From: Hirundichthys speculiger | Lineage: Eukaryota; Chordata; Actinopteri; Beloniformes; Exocoetidae | Assembly: GCA_018398805.1 (NCBI GenBank) | Contig: JAGFBZ010001170.1 | Span: 1,885,001-1,949,000, forward strand | Length of the DNA stretch: 64,000 bases | Direction of reading: 5' to 3' | Part shown: piece by piece, positions 34,050 through 47,927 of the stretch | Numbering within the stretch: position 1 is the stretch's first letter | Layout: every line of letters starts with the position of its first letter | The notes under the pieces: model-generated | Seen by the model: the letters and a program-made list of their open reading frames with translations, nothing else | Told to the model about the DNA's origin: nothing | Databases searched by the model: none | Program-made: the position numbers and the translations under genes

Positions 34050-36182
34050 TAGAGATGGACCGATATGGGTTTTTCAGGACCGATACCGATTATTGGTATT
34101 TAGAGGCGGCCGATAACCGATATTTGGAGCCGATATTCATCCATCCATCCATCCATTTTCTATACCCGTTTCATCTTTGAAGGGTCACGGGGATCTGCTG
34201 GAGCCTATCCCAGCCGCCGATATTCATTTGGAGTAAAAGTGTAAAAACTGGCATAAAAAAAATTGGATAATGAAAACACTGAACTTCACTGAAATGCCTA
34301 AAGCATGTTTATTGAATCACACAAATAGAAAATAATAGCTCCAGAAGTGCCTGAATTTCCTAGACTCAGAAACATCTCTTATAAAGTTGAATAAAAGGTT
34401 AAATAAATAGCTCTCTGAAAATTTTCCACAGAAAATACAGTAAAATTTAAATATAACTACAATGACTTGTCTTTGTTTTAAGTTCAAACACAACAAAAAT
34501 ACAGGGAGTTCTCAGGCTCAGCAGCACCTCTTTAAATAAAAACTTAGATAATAGCTCCCTGAATTTTTTCACAATAAATAAAATTTCAGTATAACTGAAA
34601 TAATTTAACTTTGTTTTAACTTCAAACAAAAACAAATAGTGCAGGAGTTCTCGGGCTCAGCATTATCTCTAGTAAATGCAAATAAAAACTTGCTTCCAGA
34701 GATTTTATAAAGTAGTAGTATATAAAACAGCAGCATTTAGGATGCCTTAAGATGATTTCATTATTAAATGTTATATTTTACCATGCGATAGCAAGGACCC
34801 TGTCATTCAAAACTGTGTTGCTACATTATTAATGATTAATATGACAAAGGCTACATAAAAAAGTATAATAGTTGTTATGAGTGCAATTAAACTCCTGACA
34901 GGACACAAACAGCCTTTCGGCTTTAATGAGGTCACACAGTATTTAAAATGTTCCACCACTTTGTTCAGATGAATCATTTCTGAATTTTACTCTTATCTTC
35001 CCCTTAATTTTCAGATCATAGGATAAGAAAGCTCATAGCAACGTTAGTAGTCGTGAGTTGTAGAGTTTTTCACGTGACTATAACTACATACTATTCTCCG
35101 CATTACATACCCTGATTTCCGGACTATCGAGTGCACCTGAATATAAGGATCCGAATATTTGGATCTCAAAATAAATATGTGCAGTAGCTGTTTACTTCTT
35201 TGACCGACAGATCGATTGCCTTTAACTTAAAAGCTAAATCATATGCATTCCTTCATGTGTTTTCCATGATGAGGGCGTGTGCATGACGCGCAAAATGACT
35301 GATCTGAAGAATTTAGTGTGAGTGAATCTGTTCAGATTGAATTTAATCTGAACAGTTTCATTGGTCCACTGTGACCGGTTCGGTAATTTCATTCTGACGA
35401 GGAATAAACGTATGGACGGCATGAAGCTGGCCCGTAGAAATCTGTACATTAGCCACATCGTTGTAGAAGCTGTAGGGTTCAAAGCGTGAGAAAAAGTAAC
35501 TGCTTACTGTCCGGAGAGTACGGTGTTTTTCCCCCATTGCTAATACATAGTCTGCAGAGCGTTTAGAGCCAGATCGACGAACTAATTTTATGGTAAAAGC
35601 TAAGCAGCCTCCACCTTAGCGCTCCCTAAAACAAGTGAACTGAGTTTTTTATGCACTTTCTCTTAATCAGACACACATGTTTTTCTATCATGGACTGTTT
35701 CCATGTCGATATTATCAGCAGTCTTCTTTTAAATAATTCACAGACATGTTAGGACGTAATACGAGTTAGCAGAGCTGCCGCTAAGGTTTACTCTGCTCTT
35801 ACGTTATTCTGCTGCTCACTGTAACGTTAGTAGTAGTTGTGAGATGCAGAGTACTGGGATGTTTATTACAATTTCGGAAGAGCTTTCTGCATTTACCTTT
35901 GACACGTGTTTTCTGTCGAGAGCTTCTCACACAGGAACACTTTTCCTCTCACTCTCCAGCTTCTTCTTCGAGGCTCTGCCTCTGCCGCTCAACCAATCAG
36001 AGGACGGGGTGAATAGTGCAGGAGACAGCAGGCAGGAGAGAGAGGCGCGGCTGCATCTGAGCCCAAATAACCCAGATTTAAATTGATTCCTTCATATTGG
36101 CCAGTCGGATTAAAAAAAAGGGTGATGCTGATATACGTAAAATTTCCAAATATCGGCCCGACCGATAATCGGTCGATCTCTA
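34050..36182. mobile_element. 2133-bp non-autonomous hAT-type element with exact 8-bp target duplication
   Basis: The ends are TAGAGATGGACCGATATGGG and the complementary CCGATAATCGGTCGATCTCTA. Sub-terminal repeats of CCGATA/TATCGG are dense at both ends. GTCTGGCT occurs exactly at 34042-34049 and 36183-36190. Inside are a SINE fragment (34141-34216) and imperfect tandem units at about 34335-34700 (ATAGCTCcCTGAA motif at 34407 and 34551, spacing 144 bp). No transposase frame is visible. Confidence 0.88.
34141..34216 (-). mobile_element. 76-bp SINE 3' fragment inserted in the hAT element, 11-bp target duplication
   Basis: The fragment starts with a CCATC tail repeat and continues GAAGGGTCACGGGGATCTGC and GAGCCTATCCCAGC, the complement of the 3' end of the SINE at 2329-2695. 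CCGATATTCAT flanks it exactly at 34130-34140 and 34217-34227. It therefore inserted after the hAT element did, already truncated. Confidence 0.85.
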
Positions 36183-36190
36183 GTCTGGCT

Positions 36191-39100
36191 TTCTCAGATG
36201 GAAATTTATTGAGAACAAAAGTCTTGGTTTGTTTTTTTTTTTCCTCGACAGGTTTGATGAACGCACCCATCTCGAATGCTAGATGTTGGTGATAGTTACA
36301 CATTCCTTATCTTAGTTGAGGTTAAACATAATGTAACATTGTTATGTTTACAGACGTTTAAAATAGGGTTATGAAAACCATTAACAAGCGTGCACACCCC
36401 CACCGCATCCATCAGCGGCTGATATATGCCGAGTATATTTTACAGAAGCTAGTTTTCATTTTTAAATTTGATTACATTATAATTAGTGATTTCTGCCAAA
36501 TACTTTTTCCACCAAAGCATAATTAGGAAGCCGGCAAATTTGTATTGTAATTAAATCATGTGCGTTCTACTGCGTGTGCTCCTGAGATCAGGTTCAGACG
36601 GGGACTCACCGATTCATGCGCTGCCTAATAGCAGAATGATCAACAAGGTGTGACTTTTTTTTTTCTCTCAATAACATAAGCGAGAAATGAAGGATGTGTC
36701 TTGGCCTCGAGTAGGTGGGCTGCAAAATCCAAATCGCACACATATTACACGTGCTGCAGACCTGAGGGGTCAACACATGGATTCAAGAGGGCTTTGAAAA
36801 GTCATTTAATGCAGGCTGGAGTTGGTAGTAAATCCTTCCATGATTTCAGTCTCCTTTGATACTAATGGGGAACCTCTGTGGTGAAATCCATTTGTGTGGA
36901 AGCGTGCCTGCCTATTATAAATGATGTTGAGGAGTCTAATGCATGTTCCTGCTCCCCCTCTACCCCCGTGTGGGGAGCCCACTCCCCAGTTTGGGTGAAG
37001 ACAAACTTTTTTTTTTTCCCCCCTGGTGATCTCATTCTGTCTCCACAGAGGCACACTCAACTCACACAACTATGATTAAACTGCTCAAAGTGAAGTGCTA
37101 CTCACATGCTGTCTTTCCACATGCACAAAGTGCGATGAAAAGAAGCAGTTGTAAAAAGAAAACTCTGTGATGCATCAGAGTGTGATGAAAAGAGACATTG
37201 ATGTGATGAACAGTGGCTTTCCATGTCAGCGCTGATGCAGTAATTAGGGGTTCTGGGAGGGATGGCCGAGGGACATCTGGGAGTAGAGCGAAGCAGAAAA
37301 GACTTTGTGAGATATTTCAGTAAAATCCCTTCTGTTGTTGCTCTGCTTAAAACCCCATATTCATCCCGAAGCAGGTCAGTATCCACTATAAAACAAGTCC
37401 TCCTGCAAAGTACTGCACCACACAAAGGAGCCATCATCATCATCATCGTACGAACTCTGCCTTCAGTGTGGTGGCTCCAGCTGAAAGAAATAAGCGCGTG
37501 GCAAAGCCGAAAGCAGAGCAACAGAGGTCACGAGTCGTGTTTTACTACCTTCTCCTCGACCGAGTTGTTTTTCAGGTGGCCAGTTTAGAGCAGAGCTGCA
37601 TATCATCTTTTTGCTGGTGGCAACGCGCCGCTTGAAAAAACACGCAGCCTCTGGTTTATGAGGCCGACACATCCTTGGCTGCAGTCTTGGACCAAATATA
37701 AATTAGCAGTGTTATGTTTGTCTCTTCACCTTGAGCAAATCCAGCTACATAAATAGACTTGCTATGAAAAAAAAAAAAAATCACCGAGGCACTGGAACTG
37801 GGCAGAGAGATAGATGTTTGGTCCTTTGACAGCAAGTCTGGCGTGAAATGTGGTGTGCTGACTTATTATCATACAGCGCATGTTTACTTCAAGGCCACTG
37901 TTTAGGTGGTGACAAAATTAATGGGAAGTGGTGTGTATACAAAAAAGCATTTTACAGTGATAGATTTGGGCATGAATGGACCATTTGGAGTGCATCCCTT
38001 TTCTCATTATTACTCTTTCGCAGGTCACAGTGTGCCTTCTCTCTGGTTTGAGCTAAAAAATCCTCCTAAACTCCCACTGTGTTTATAGTCACATAATGCA
38101 AGTGGACTGCAATATCTGTTAGACCCGATAATGGGTTCGAGGTGGAGTAGATCGTGATTTACTGACATGTCTGGCTGTTATTTATCTTTTATATCAAACT
38201 GAGCCAGACGGTGTTGTCAGCTCCTGATAACAGCTATTTGTATATAATCTGCTGGCTGTCTGTGGAAGGCACTCAAAGGATCAATAGTGGCTTTGCATTC
38301 ATTGCACCACTCGCTAGAACTCATGCATATGTTTTAAAAGTTGAGTTTTCATGTTAATTATTTCTTAGGTGTTGTTAAGACCAAGACAGGCAGCAGCTAA
38401 GAGCCACAATAAATACCAACATTAAGGCATAAAATTACATGTAAGGCATCACACACCACATGATTCCTTAAGAGTCCTTATAAACGTGCTGCTACTGATC
38501 AGTGACCTGAATAAAAAGAAGTGGTTATAGAGCAATGGATGGATGAAAGTAACTGCACAAGTAAGTGTAAGTGTGAAATTGTAGTTCAAATATTCAGCAA
38601 AAATCACAGATGAGAGGAAAAGTCATCATCATCATCCCGCTGACAGCAGCTCAGGTTTATCTGAAGTCCCAGTGCACACAACTCTACATAAAGAGCTTCA
38701 AACTAGCGTCCGGCAGCAAAAGCAGCAGTAATAATCTAATGATGTCAGATTCTTCACAGCAGTGGATCCCAGCAGTGGTTGACCTTTGTTATCCTGTCTC
38801 GCCTTCAAGCCTGGGAAGCATCTGTTGAAGTGCTGACATGAAAACAGACAACCTACTCGGCCCTTTTGGTACTTAAACCATATTATCTGGGATAAGCTTC
38901 ATTTTTCAATTTCAATAACAAAACATACACATTGATCTGTATAAATTCGCTTTCAAAGAGTCTACTAAGAACAAAACAAAGAAAACCAGTCCTTCTTGTT
39001 CACTTTTTATCTACTGGAGCTTGAAAATGGCAAGATTTAACATCAGCATATTATAAAAAACTGTAATGTGAGCTGAGAAAATGTCAGTGTCACTAAGATA

Positions 39101-42100
39101 TGTGAAAACTCTGTTTTTCACAATGCGTTTTGGACAAAGGTGCCCCTGTCAAGTTCCTCCAGTGGGTGTGACGTCTGTGGCTAACGCTGTCACACCTTGA
39201 TGCCGGGACAGCGACTCTGCACTCTGCCAGAGCAACTTTACGTCCTTCTTGCCTTTCTTTTACCTCCCTCTGCTCACACTTATCATATCTGGGAACAGAA
39301 AAGGTCCCCCTCAAAGCTGCCCTCATGCACACATTTGACTGTTTCTGTTGTCAGGCGGCAAAATAAATATGAAACCATGACGGAAAAGTAGCCCTTTATA
39401 AGACCTCAAGTCAGTTCACAGTCTCTTTGGAGGACCTTGTCGCTGCTCTGGTCTTGACAAAACTCTGATTTTGTGACTGGACTGAGGATTGATGAAATCA
39501 CCATGCATACATGTTAGAGACTGAAATGTTGGTTACATCCACATGGAAGAGCAGCCACTTGGAGAGAAAGACAAAAGTGACAGTTTCTTTGAATACCGTG
39601 CACTGCAATGCAAAGGCGATGACCTCTATTTCAAGACATCAGTCGCACAGACCAAACCTGTACTCTCATCACATATTTTAACCACATTTTGCACCTTTTG
39701 TTGTTATTTTTACTAAGAGGGATTTTTTTTTTTTAATCCCACGCTCACAAGTTTTTAATGGTTGCCGGAACTGTTGCCTGAATGACGGAGCTGAATATTT
39801 CTCCCAAAACTTTTTATTACTGTAATTTCACAATGTTATTGAATAGAGGTTGTATAACAAGCTGTTATCAAAGCTGGTCATGGCGGTGCCTTCAAGGACT
39901 CTCTGACATTGGGCCGTTCTGAGTTGGCTTTTTATCAGACATTTTCAACCAGCAGAATTAAAGAAACACGTCTATTTCATTTCTCTCCCTCTTCTGGATT
40001 TACATTCATACAGCACGCTGCAGCTCTAATGGCGTTTCAATTTGTGTGTTCGAGCGTCCTTGAACACTAACAAATAACTTAGTATACTTCCTCGTCTCAG
40101 GAAAGTTTCTGCCCTCCGCAAGTTAATTTGCTTGCTGAGAGAAATTTGAGGCGACGGCTGCCTCAGAGGAAGAAAATCAATTTACGAGGCTTTAAGAAAA
40201 TGTTTGGCAATAATGCTGAGAATACTGGGTTTGTAGTTCATTCAATATAATTTATTTAAATGAACATACTGCTCTGCTGGTGGAGTCTGTCATTGGTGGA
40301 GAGTGTAACAGCAGGGCTCCATTTACATCATTGCACAGTAACACGATTTACAATCGACAAATTACAAATAAACACAGCATGGCTGCGTAAAAAATGTGTT
40401 GTAAAAAAAATGCACAGATTTTCCACATGATTGAAAAATGCATTCTGGGAAAACGTGCCTTGCAAATTTGCACCCATGGATTTCGTCACAACTTCTTGTC
40501 AAGGATTTTCAGGGGGTGAGGGGGTGAGGGGGGGGTGGGGGGGTGGGGGGTTGAACGTTGGCGAGCAGAGCATGGAGCAAGAGGTCAGCGCTGCATATAG
40601 AAGAGGAATTGCAAGTGTGAAGGAACAGCTGTCCAGATGATGGATAGAACAAGTGGCTTGTGGGGGGGAGAGACGAGGAGGAGAGAGAGAGAGGGATACG
40701 TTGATCTGCATTTTATACCCATCTCGGTGAAATAGAGGGGAAATCAGTCTGGCCGGCAAGGAGAAGGATTTATGATCTCATCAGCTCTGAAGGATGGATG
40801 CGCCCTGCAGTATATGATCGCTTTCTGCTGCTTTTTACATCAGTTATCTGCTATTTTCAAAGCAGCGGACACTGGAAAACACTTAACGACGCGCAACTCC
40901 AAAGCCACCGTTGGACAAAAATATGATGTACTCTAAAAGCAGGCCAGCTATGTTTAATCAAATAGTGACTGAATTCCCCAGCAGCAGCAAATGTGTCAGG
41001 GCTGTGAGCATTTATCTCTCTTATGAATTATGCTCTTTGCTTTGGTGATATTTAAGAGCCTCTGATCAGCAGTTTGCAGGTAGACGCGGCGAGCTGTCTG
41101 ACCGATCTGAGAAGGAGAGAGATGGGGAAGCATAACGGGGCACTGTTTCCTTCGCCGGGATCGTGCTGAGTCAGCAGTCTCCGGAAGGGAAGGCTGCCGT
41201 CCATTTGTTAAGCGGCCTGTCACTTCCACTGCCTTCACAGTGGATCCTGCAGGTGCTTTATGTATTGATTTAGCAGGGAGCCTTTCTCCATTTTTTAACA
41301 TAAATGATGGCTCACTTGGCTACATGCATACAGTAGAAGCCAATTGTAGCACCCAGCTCAGTAGTCAAAGCCCTGAGGTGGCAGCAAAGAGCGCAGGGTA
41401 ACAGAAAAAACAATACGATGCTCTTTTCTGAAACCTCTCGCAGAGAAACGTTGTTTTTAGGGAGGAAAAATAATGAATTTGATTGAATCAACTATACTGT
41501 TTTTTTTTTTAAGTTTTTTTTTATAACCACTCTGTGTTGATATAGTTTTACTGCTCCACTTTTCCTCCTGGATTCCTGCAACATCAAACACAACGCCCCT
41601 GGGATCCAGCTTCGCTCCCAAACATAACTTCTCTGTTGAATGCGTCGTGAGCTGTGTGGCTTTGGAGACCAAGGTCCCATGTGAGCATAGACATATTTAG
41701 AGCTGTATAAATGGAACTATCAGAGGTTTTCAGCTTTGAAATATCTTATCTTTTTGAATGCATGTCAGAGATTAAAGAAGTAGCCACTGGGAGGGGCATG
41801 AATTACCTTCACATTCAAAGTTTTGGGGTCATAGAAATCCTGCTGGTGCTCCCAGGAGGGTTTCTGTCAGATCTTCTGATGTTTGTTGACGAGACGCAAG
41901 TTGGCTCTTTTTTTTCCTGACTGAAATTAAACCAAAATCATACTTCAGTAATGTCTAAAAACTCCCATTTTTTTTTTTCCTTTTCTTAATATTTAATGGT
42001 AATTGCTCAGGGGTCACGCTCTGGGTCTCTGAAAACACACACACAGACACAGTTTGTTTTGTTTCAGACGCGACATAAATGAAGCTAAATTGAACTGAAC

Positions 42101-45100
42101 TGAATCATAAAGTGATGTGAATTTGGCACTGCTGCCCAAAATGCTTGCTTCTGAGAATTGTGAGTCTAGGATGAGCTGAAGATTAAAAAACGACATACAT
42201 TTAAAGGTAAAATAAAGCCAAAGTTTAGCTCTCATTTAGGTCTCAAACCTTTCTTTTGTCACAACTCCAGTTAAAAAAGATTTATTTATTTATTTATTAT
42301 CACGATACAGGGATTTATGAGTTATCAGTTCCACATTAGGTTTTACTTCTGCTTTGGCTCAGTTTGGTTTGGAGTCATGTTCTGCTGCTGTCATCACTGA
42401 ATGGCTTATCCAGTTTCACACATTATACCTACAGAAGACATTCAGGAAGAGTCATCTGACTGTGTTGCATATATATGATCTTCAAATGTCATCTGAGACA
42501 GAAAAAAAAAGATTTGCAAATGAACATTTAAACAAGCCTGATGCATTTTAGAAATCGCTCCCATTGAATGAAGAAGTTAGAATCCAACATTTTGCCTCAG
42601 TGTTGAAAAACAGGTGGAGAATTTCATGTAAAGAACACCTCTCCAATTTCAAAGCACAGAAATTGATCAATTATGCTTTGGGACTCTCTTCTATCCAGTG
42701 GTGCTGGTCCTTTCGCTTGTGAGGGAGGAAAGGACAGCTTTAACTTTATAAGAAAACATTATTCAGTTTTCTTCCTTTTATAAGATGAAACAAAGATGAA
42801 AAAATGAAGGCTTTTACAGAAGCCCAGTGATCCTAACGACACTTGAACGCATCTAAAAAAAAAAACTACAAAGCAGAAACAACAGCTAACAAAATCCCCA
42901 TACTGAAGGGACAAAAACAAATATGTAGTTTTGCTTGAAATGATATGGGAGTTAACTTTGTGGTTTTTAAGCATCTGTTCATCTTTTACCAAAGCCATTT
43001 CCAAACATGCCTTGCACAGGAGATCACAGTTATCTGCAGCATTCCAGATAACCCTCACCCTAACCCTTGTAATGGAGTTTACACAGCTTTACTTTGGTGT
43101 TTTTCCAGTAGAGGGAACACGTCTCACACAGAGGATCTCAAAGGGCACGTGTGAATGTCTGAGTCAGCCCAGACCTGATTCACCTGACATTTTCTGTCTG
43201 GCCATTCACAAAAACAGAAATGATTAACACTGGTGCACAAACATTTTCATAGCAGTGCGAAGACTGCCCTTCAACTCCAACAGTCGCTTCCAGGTGTGTA
43301 CAGTAATGTTTTCTTTTTTAGCTTTATAGGCGGATAACAGCGGGTCTTCTAGTATTAGTTCAGCTGATACAAGCAGTCTTTCTTGCAGTCTAAAACCAGA
43401 ATAAAAAGGAGGGAACATCCCCTTAATAAAAAGTTAATTTCTCGCTCTGCAACACACAAGACTTTGAGACTGTAGTGCTGATGTGCAGCTCCACAGAGAG
43501 AAGAGAATGAGAGGAAAATATGAGTATGGTTTCACCTTGTACAACATCTATTATGAAACTCACGACAGAAAGCAAATGTATAATGAAGTCATTTGGATGC
43601 AAGGCTATTTGTACATCATCTCTTATAGAAGACTAGAATTTGCATAACAAGACTATCAGTGATTCTATGAGTAAGGACTTTAATAATCACTATTCATTAA
43701 AAAAAAAATTCTAATAACTTTTAAGCTCTATCTAATATATGAGAATATCTAGGATCATCTCTGAATGGATCTGATGAGCATAATGAATGATTAAATACCA
43801 CCCCAGTTCACTGATCTTTCACTGGTGTTTTCCTTCAAGGCACGGGGCATTACAAAACTTTGATTAATTAGTGACCTGCTGTGTAACGACAAACTGTCAT
43901 CATGCAAGATGAAGCTGCTCAGTATCATGTTGTTGTCCTGTTACATCATTCTTCCCCCCAAGCCTCCACAGACCAGACTCCGTGCTCTTTAACATGCAGC
44001 TGATGCTTCTTCTGCCATTAGGATGATACATCATAGACTGATGCAACTGTGATCCAGAACTGGTAACAGACTTTTTAACAGCCTCTTGATTTGTGTGAAA
44101 AGGAAGATTTCTGACTTACTTAAAAGCAATGCCCATCCCGGAGATGAAAGTTTAGTAGTATGATGGCAGTTTTGATTCTCCAGTGAAAGATGTTAAAAGG
44201 GGTTTTAAAGCATTGAGGACTCCCTTGTTACAGTTTCCCATATATTTTTTTCACGTCTTGTTTTTTTTTTTCATATGATGCTTTAAGAAAAATCCAGCAA
44301 AAAAAAAAAAAAAAAAAAATTCAAAATGACCAGCTGATATGGCATTCTACGACTCCTGGCAGTGATCTGTCATACAATATTTGCAAAAAAACTGTGAAAT
44401 AAAGTCCTATTAAAGAGAATGGGGTTTGACCAAAATAAAAACTTAGCTCTCTTTGGGTCTCTGTAGCTCTGGAATACTTCACCATAGAGACATAATTTAA
44501 ACTTGCACATGTTTTGATTGTCGGTTTAGATGCTCAGCTACTTTTCAGTGATTGTGTTTGGTTATTTTTGGTACTTTTCAGCATCTGTTTTGATGAGTAA
44601 CCATCTCAACATACTGTGAAGGAGCATCTTGGCACTCCACGCAGTGAAACACTGTTCATCTCTCCATGTTGTTGTTTACCTGTGTTACTTATAGATGCTG
44701 CACTTATCAGTACACATTCAGTGTGGTCTCTGGAAATATCAAAACTTCTTGTTAACTTATGCATATTTCATGTCTATTTAGCTTTGTGTGCTCCTCTTGT
44801 AGCAAAACTAATCGCCCCAATAAAGCCATTGATTAACTGATTCTCTCTATGCTGTACTTTCAGCTTTCTGACCTTTTATTGACTCACTTTTTGGAAGACT
44901 GAACATACTTTTTATCATCTTTTAACAGGCCACATTCAACAAAGGACGGTCACATTGGCACCTCTTCAAATTTTTTAATTAAATGTGCTAGTTTGGTTGA
45001 TATTGCCTCGTAGATGCTGTGCATGTTCACTTTTTGAGGTCAGAGAGTTTGCTGTAATCTGAGAGTAACAGGAACCAGTCTGACTTGCTGATGAAATGAA

Positions 45101-47925
45101 GCAGAGTGGTGGATGCAGATATAGTAGCATTTCCAGTTGCTACCGTACAGTATGCATGAATTATGAAATGTGCACTTGGGACCAGCAGCAGTGCAGATCA
45201 TGCATAAATGCAGGAGCAAGCAAGGCTGGCGAGAGTTTTTTTGAGTGTGTGAGAGGTTCACTGAAGTACGGCCTCCGCTTGAGCCCACACGCTCCCATAA
45301 GCTTCTTTGTTATAAGAGGAGAAGGCTTGACCATGTGGACACATTTCTGTACTCAAAGTCCTCCAGAATAGAATTTAGCCATATACAAACTAACCTCAAA
45401 AACTTGTGGAAGGTCGGTACTTTATTGCATCCAATTTCTGATCTACCAATCGTGAGTGCATTACCTGTTTTTTTTTTTTTTTACAAAAATGTCCACATTA
45501 TCTGGGAAAAGTAATTTGCTTCAAACTGGATCTCTGAAAGCCACTTGCTCTTTCAAACACGCTCTCCTCAACAGATCACAGCTGAAATCATTTTCATGCT
45601 ATTTTCAGACTTAATCATTTTCATTTATCTCTGCCTTTCAAACCATTACAAGTGATGATTCAGTTAACTAATCCCAACATTTCCATAATGCACTAATCTG
45701 AGAGGCTTTTCCAGGCAAACAGTCCTATTGTTCAAATACAGTTTCCCTAATCTGGGCTAAAATTACACCGATAGTCTCTATAACTTATTTGATCGCTTTA
45801 GAGTTGTGAGAAGACTGAAGAGTTAATGAAACGCTGGCGGATAAGGTTAGTTTGAATGACAGTGTACCCCTGTTTTGCAGTAAAGGTGACGCGGTTGCAG
45901 AGTCAGAACCAGTCATGTCTGTTTCAGTTCTTCCTCTGTGACTGCAGTCACATGAGGCTCGTGTGTTGAGTAATTGAACGTGAACGTGACTAGATTGTCA
46001 GTGATGCTGATTTTAAGATTATGCATATTTAATGGCACGGCCTAATTTCAGCAAATTATATTTGGTTTTAATATGTATTCCTCATCCTTTTATTGGGTTT
46101 ATTATAAATGATCATATTAAAGAACTGCAAGCCTATATAAAACAAGTGGTTATTTGAGAATGTTTCTCTAACAGAAGGGATGTTGCTTTTCATTTTCCAT
46201 GCAAAATGTGAAGAATGACAGCTTCCCCGTATGAAACAATTATTTTAACTGTGTTTTTTTCTATTTTGAGTAGGCGGATTAATAAAAAGATGGGTAGGAC
46301 AGAAGACACAGATGGAGCCTTGTTGTACGTGGGCTGTCATTGCATTACAGAAGTGCGAGAGAGTTCTTTTTTTTTTTCTTATGAAGGGCTCCTTCTTTAT
46401 TCCCTCTAAGATCTCCTGTTTTTATTGTGCTCTTCGCCATCCTCTCATCTCTTACTCTTCCATCATCTCTCTCTCCACTACTGAATCTCCTCCTGTGTTT
46501 TTTTCTTTTTCTTTTTTCTAAATCTGAAAAATCAAGCCTGATTCCTGGACAAAATGTCTTTATACAGCAGTCACACTCTGCTGTTTACCTGGTTTATTCT
46601 AATGAACAAACATGCAGATTGAGATGTGGTCTCTCTTTCTACTGAATTTAGTCGGTTCAGTTCCAAAATTGAACAACACGATTTTCATCCTTCTGCTTTC
46701 AAAGCCAAGAGACAAAACAAGACAAATTCCATGGCTTGGATCTTTTGTAGAGGCTCAGGGGAGGAAGAGTGGAGGGGAAGGGGGGGGGGGGGGGGGTACA
46801 CACAGAAGTATCAGTTGCGCTATAATTCAATTACAGCATCCACTGAGCAGAGAAAAAAAAGTAGAAACTTTGCCTGGGGTTTCTTTCTTTTGACTACCCA
46901 TCACCCCCCCACCACCACCATCATAAGCCATATTATAAAGGCTGAATGAAAACCTCGCCCCTGGTTCTGAGGATATCATCATTAAACTGTGCCGTGAGAA
47001 ACCCTCTAAATTTTAAATCCAGCTGTTTGATCCTCGTATCTGATCTGTTTTTATGATCTATTATGTACAACATCACGATGCAGAAGAAAGGTGTTCAAAA
47101 GTTCCTAATCAGATGGAGTCTTTTTTCTTTTTTTTTTTTTTCTTGAGACCAACCTCAAACATACCTCATTTACAATTCTGCCCCGTCTTCTACAGGAGCT
47201 CATCTACCATTTAACTTAGATCAGAGGGAGATCAAGAGTGAAGAAGCAGGAGGGAACGTCTTTACTGATGCTGCTTGCCGTTTGGATGCTTTACCCCCCA
47301 GTCAGCTGATGACTGATCAAACTGATGTCACGGCGACAGAAGGAAATATAATTGATGAGAAAAGGTTCTCGACAGGCGCTCGGCTTTGGTCAGGGAGGAG
47401 CACATATGTGAGCTGTTTATGAGCCTGCTGCCCCGATCTCTGTAGGAAAACAGTGGGAACCAGCCATGGGCATGCGTTTGTGGGCAGGTTGTGTTTATGG
47501 GCTGCCAGATGGACAGCTGATCACTTGTCATACAGCTCTGGATTAACTTATTAGGGGAGCACAGTAAACAAGCCCTCACAATTATGACTGTCATCATCAT
47601 TAAATTATAAAGGGGATTTGGTTGATTCCTTTAGAGGCAATATTGTGTTTTTCAATCCATTCTTGGTCCCAACTCAACTCATGGTTCCTCTTCGCCAGGA
47701 CCCCGTCGTGTCTATCTTTTTGATGCAGAGGCTACGATGTTACCGTCGCTCTGAGACACACCAGTAGATGTTCTACAGCTGGATGTTGCAGTTATCGTTC
47801 TGCATTGGTGAGGGACTCACACAGGCTGAGATGACAGTAAACGGACAGGAAAGCCTCACTCTACAGTGCTTTCTCATCAATAAGTAACAAGCATCACATG
47901 AGGAGGTTGAAGAAGAGGAGGGAGA
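36191..47925. other. 11.7 kb repeat-poor part of the LHFPL-gene intron
   Basis: I found no transposon termini, LINE motifs or exons here. Simple sequence only: a G-rich run at 40511-40551, TTTA repeats at 42281-42299, poly-A at 44299-44319, and a 17-G run at 46780-46796. Its freedom from repeats, compared with the rest of the intron, makes it the best place for conserved regulatory elements. Confidence 0.5.
40511..40551 (+). repeat. G-rich tract with several GGGG runs (G-quadruplex-capable)
   Basis: At least five runs of four or more G are separated by single T, TGA or similar short spacers, which satisfies the usual G-quadruplex sequence pattern on the plus strand. Confidence 0.8.
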
Positions 47926-47927
47926 TA

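Noticed and set aside
43050..43070. Telomere-like CCCTCACCCTAACCCTT
   Set aside because: At most two or three degenerate units, too short to be an interstitial telomere.
46780..46796. 17-G homopolymer as a biological signal
   Set aside because: It is simple sequence of a kind prone to sequencing error, and nothing around it gives it meaning.
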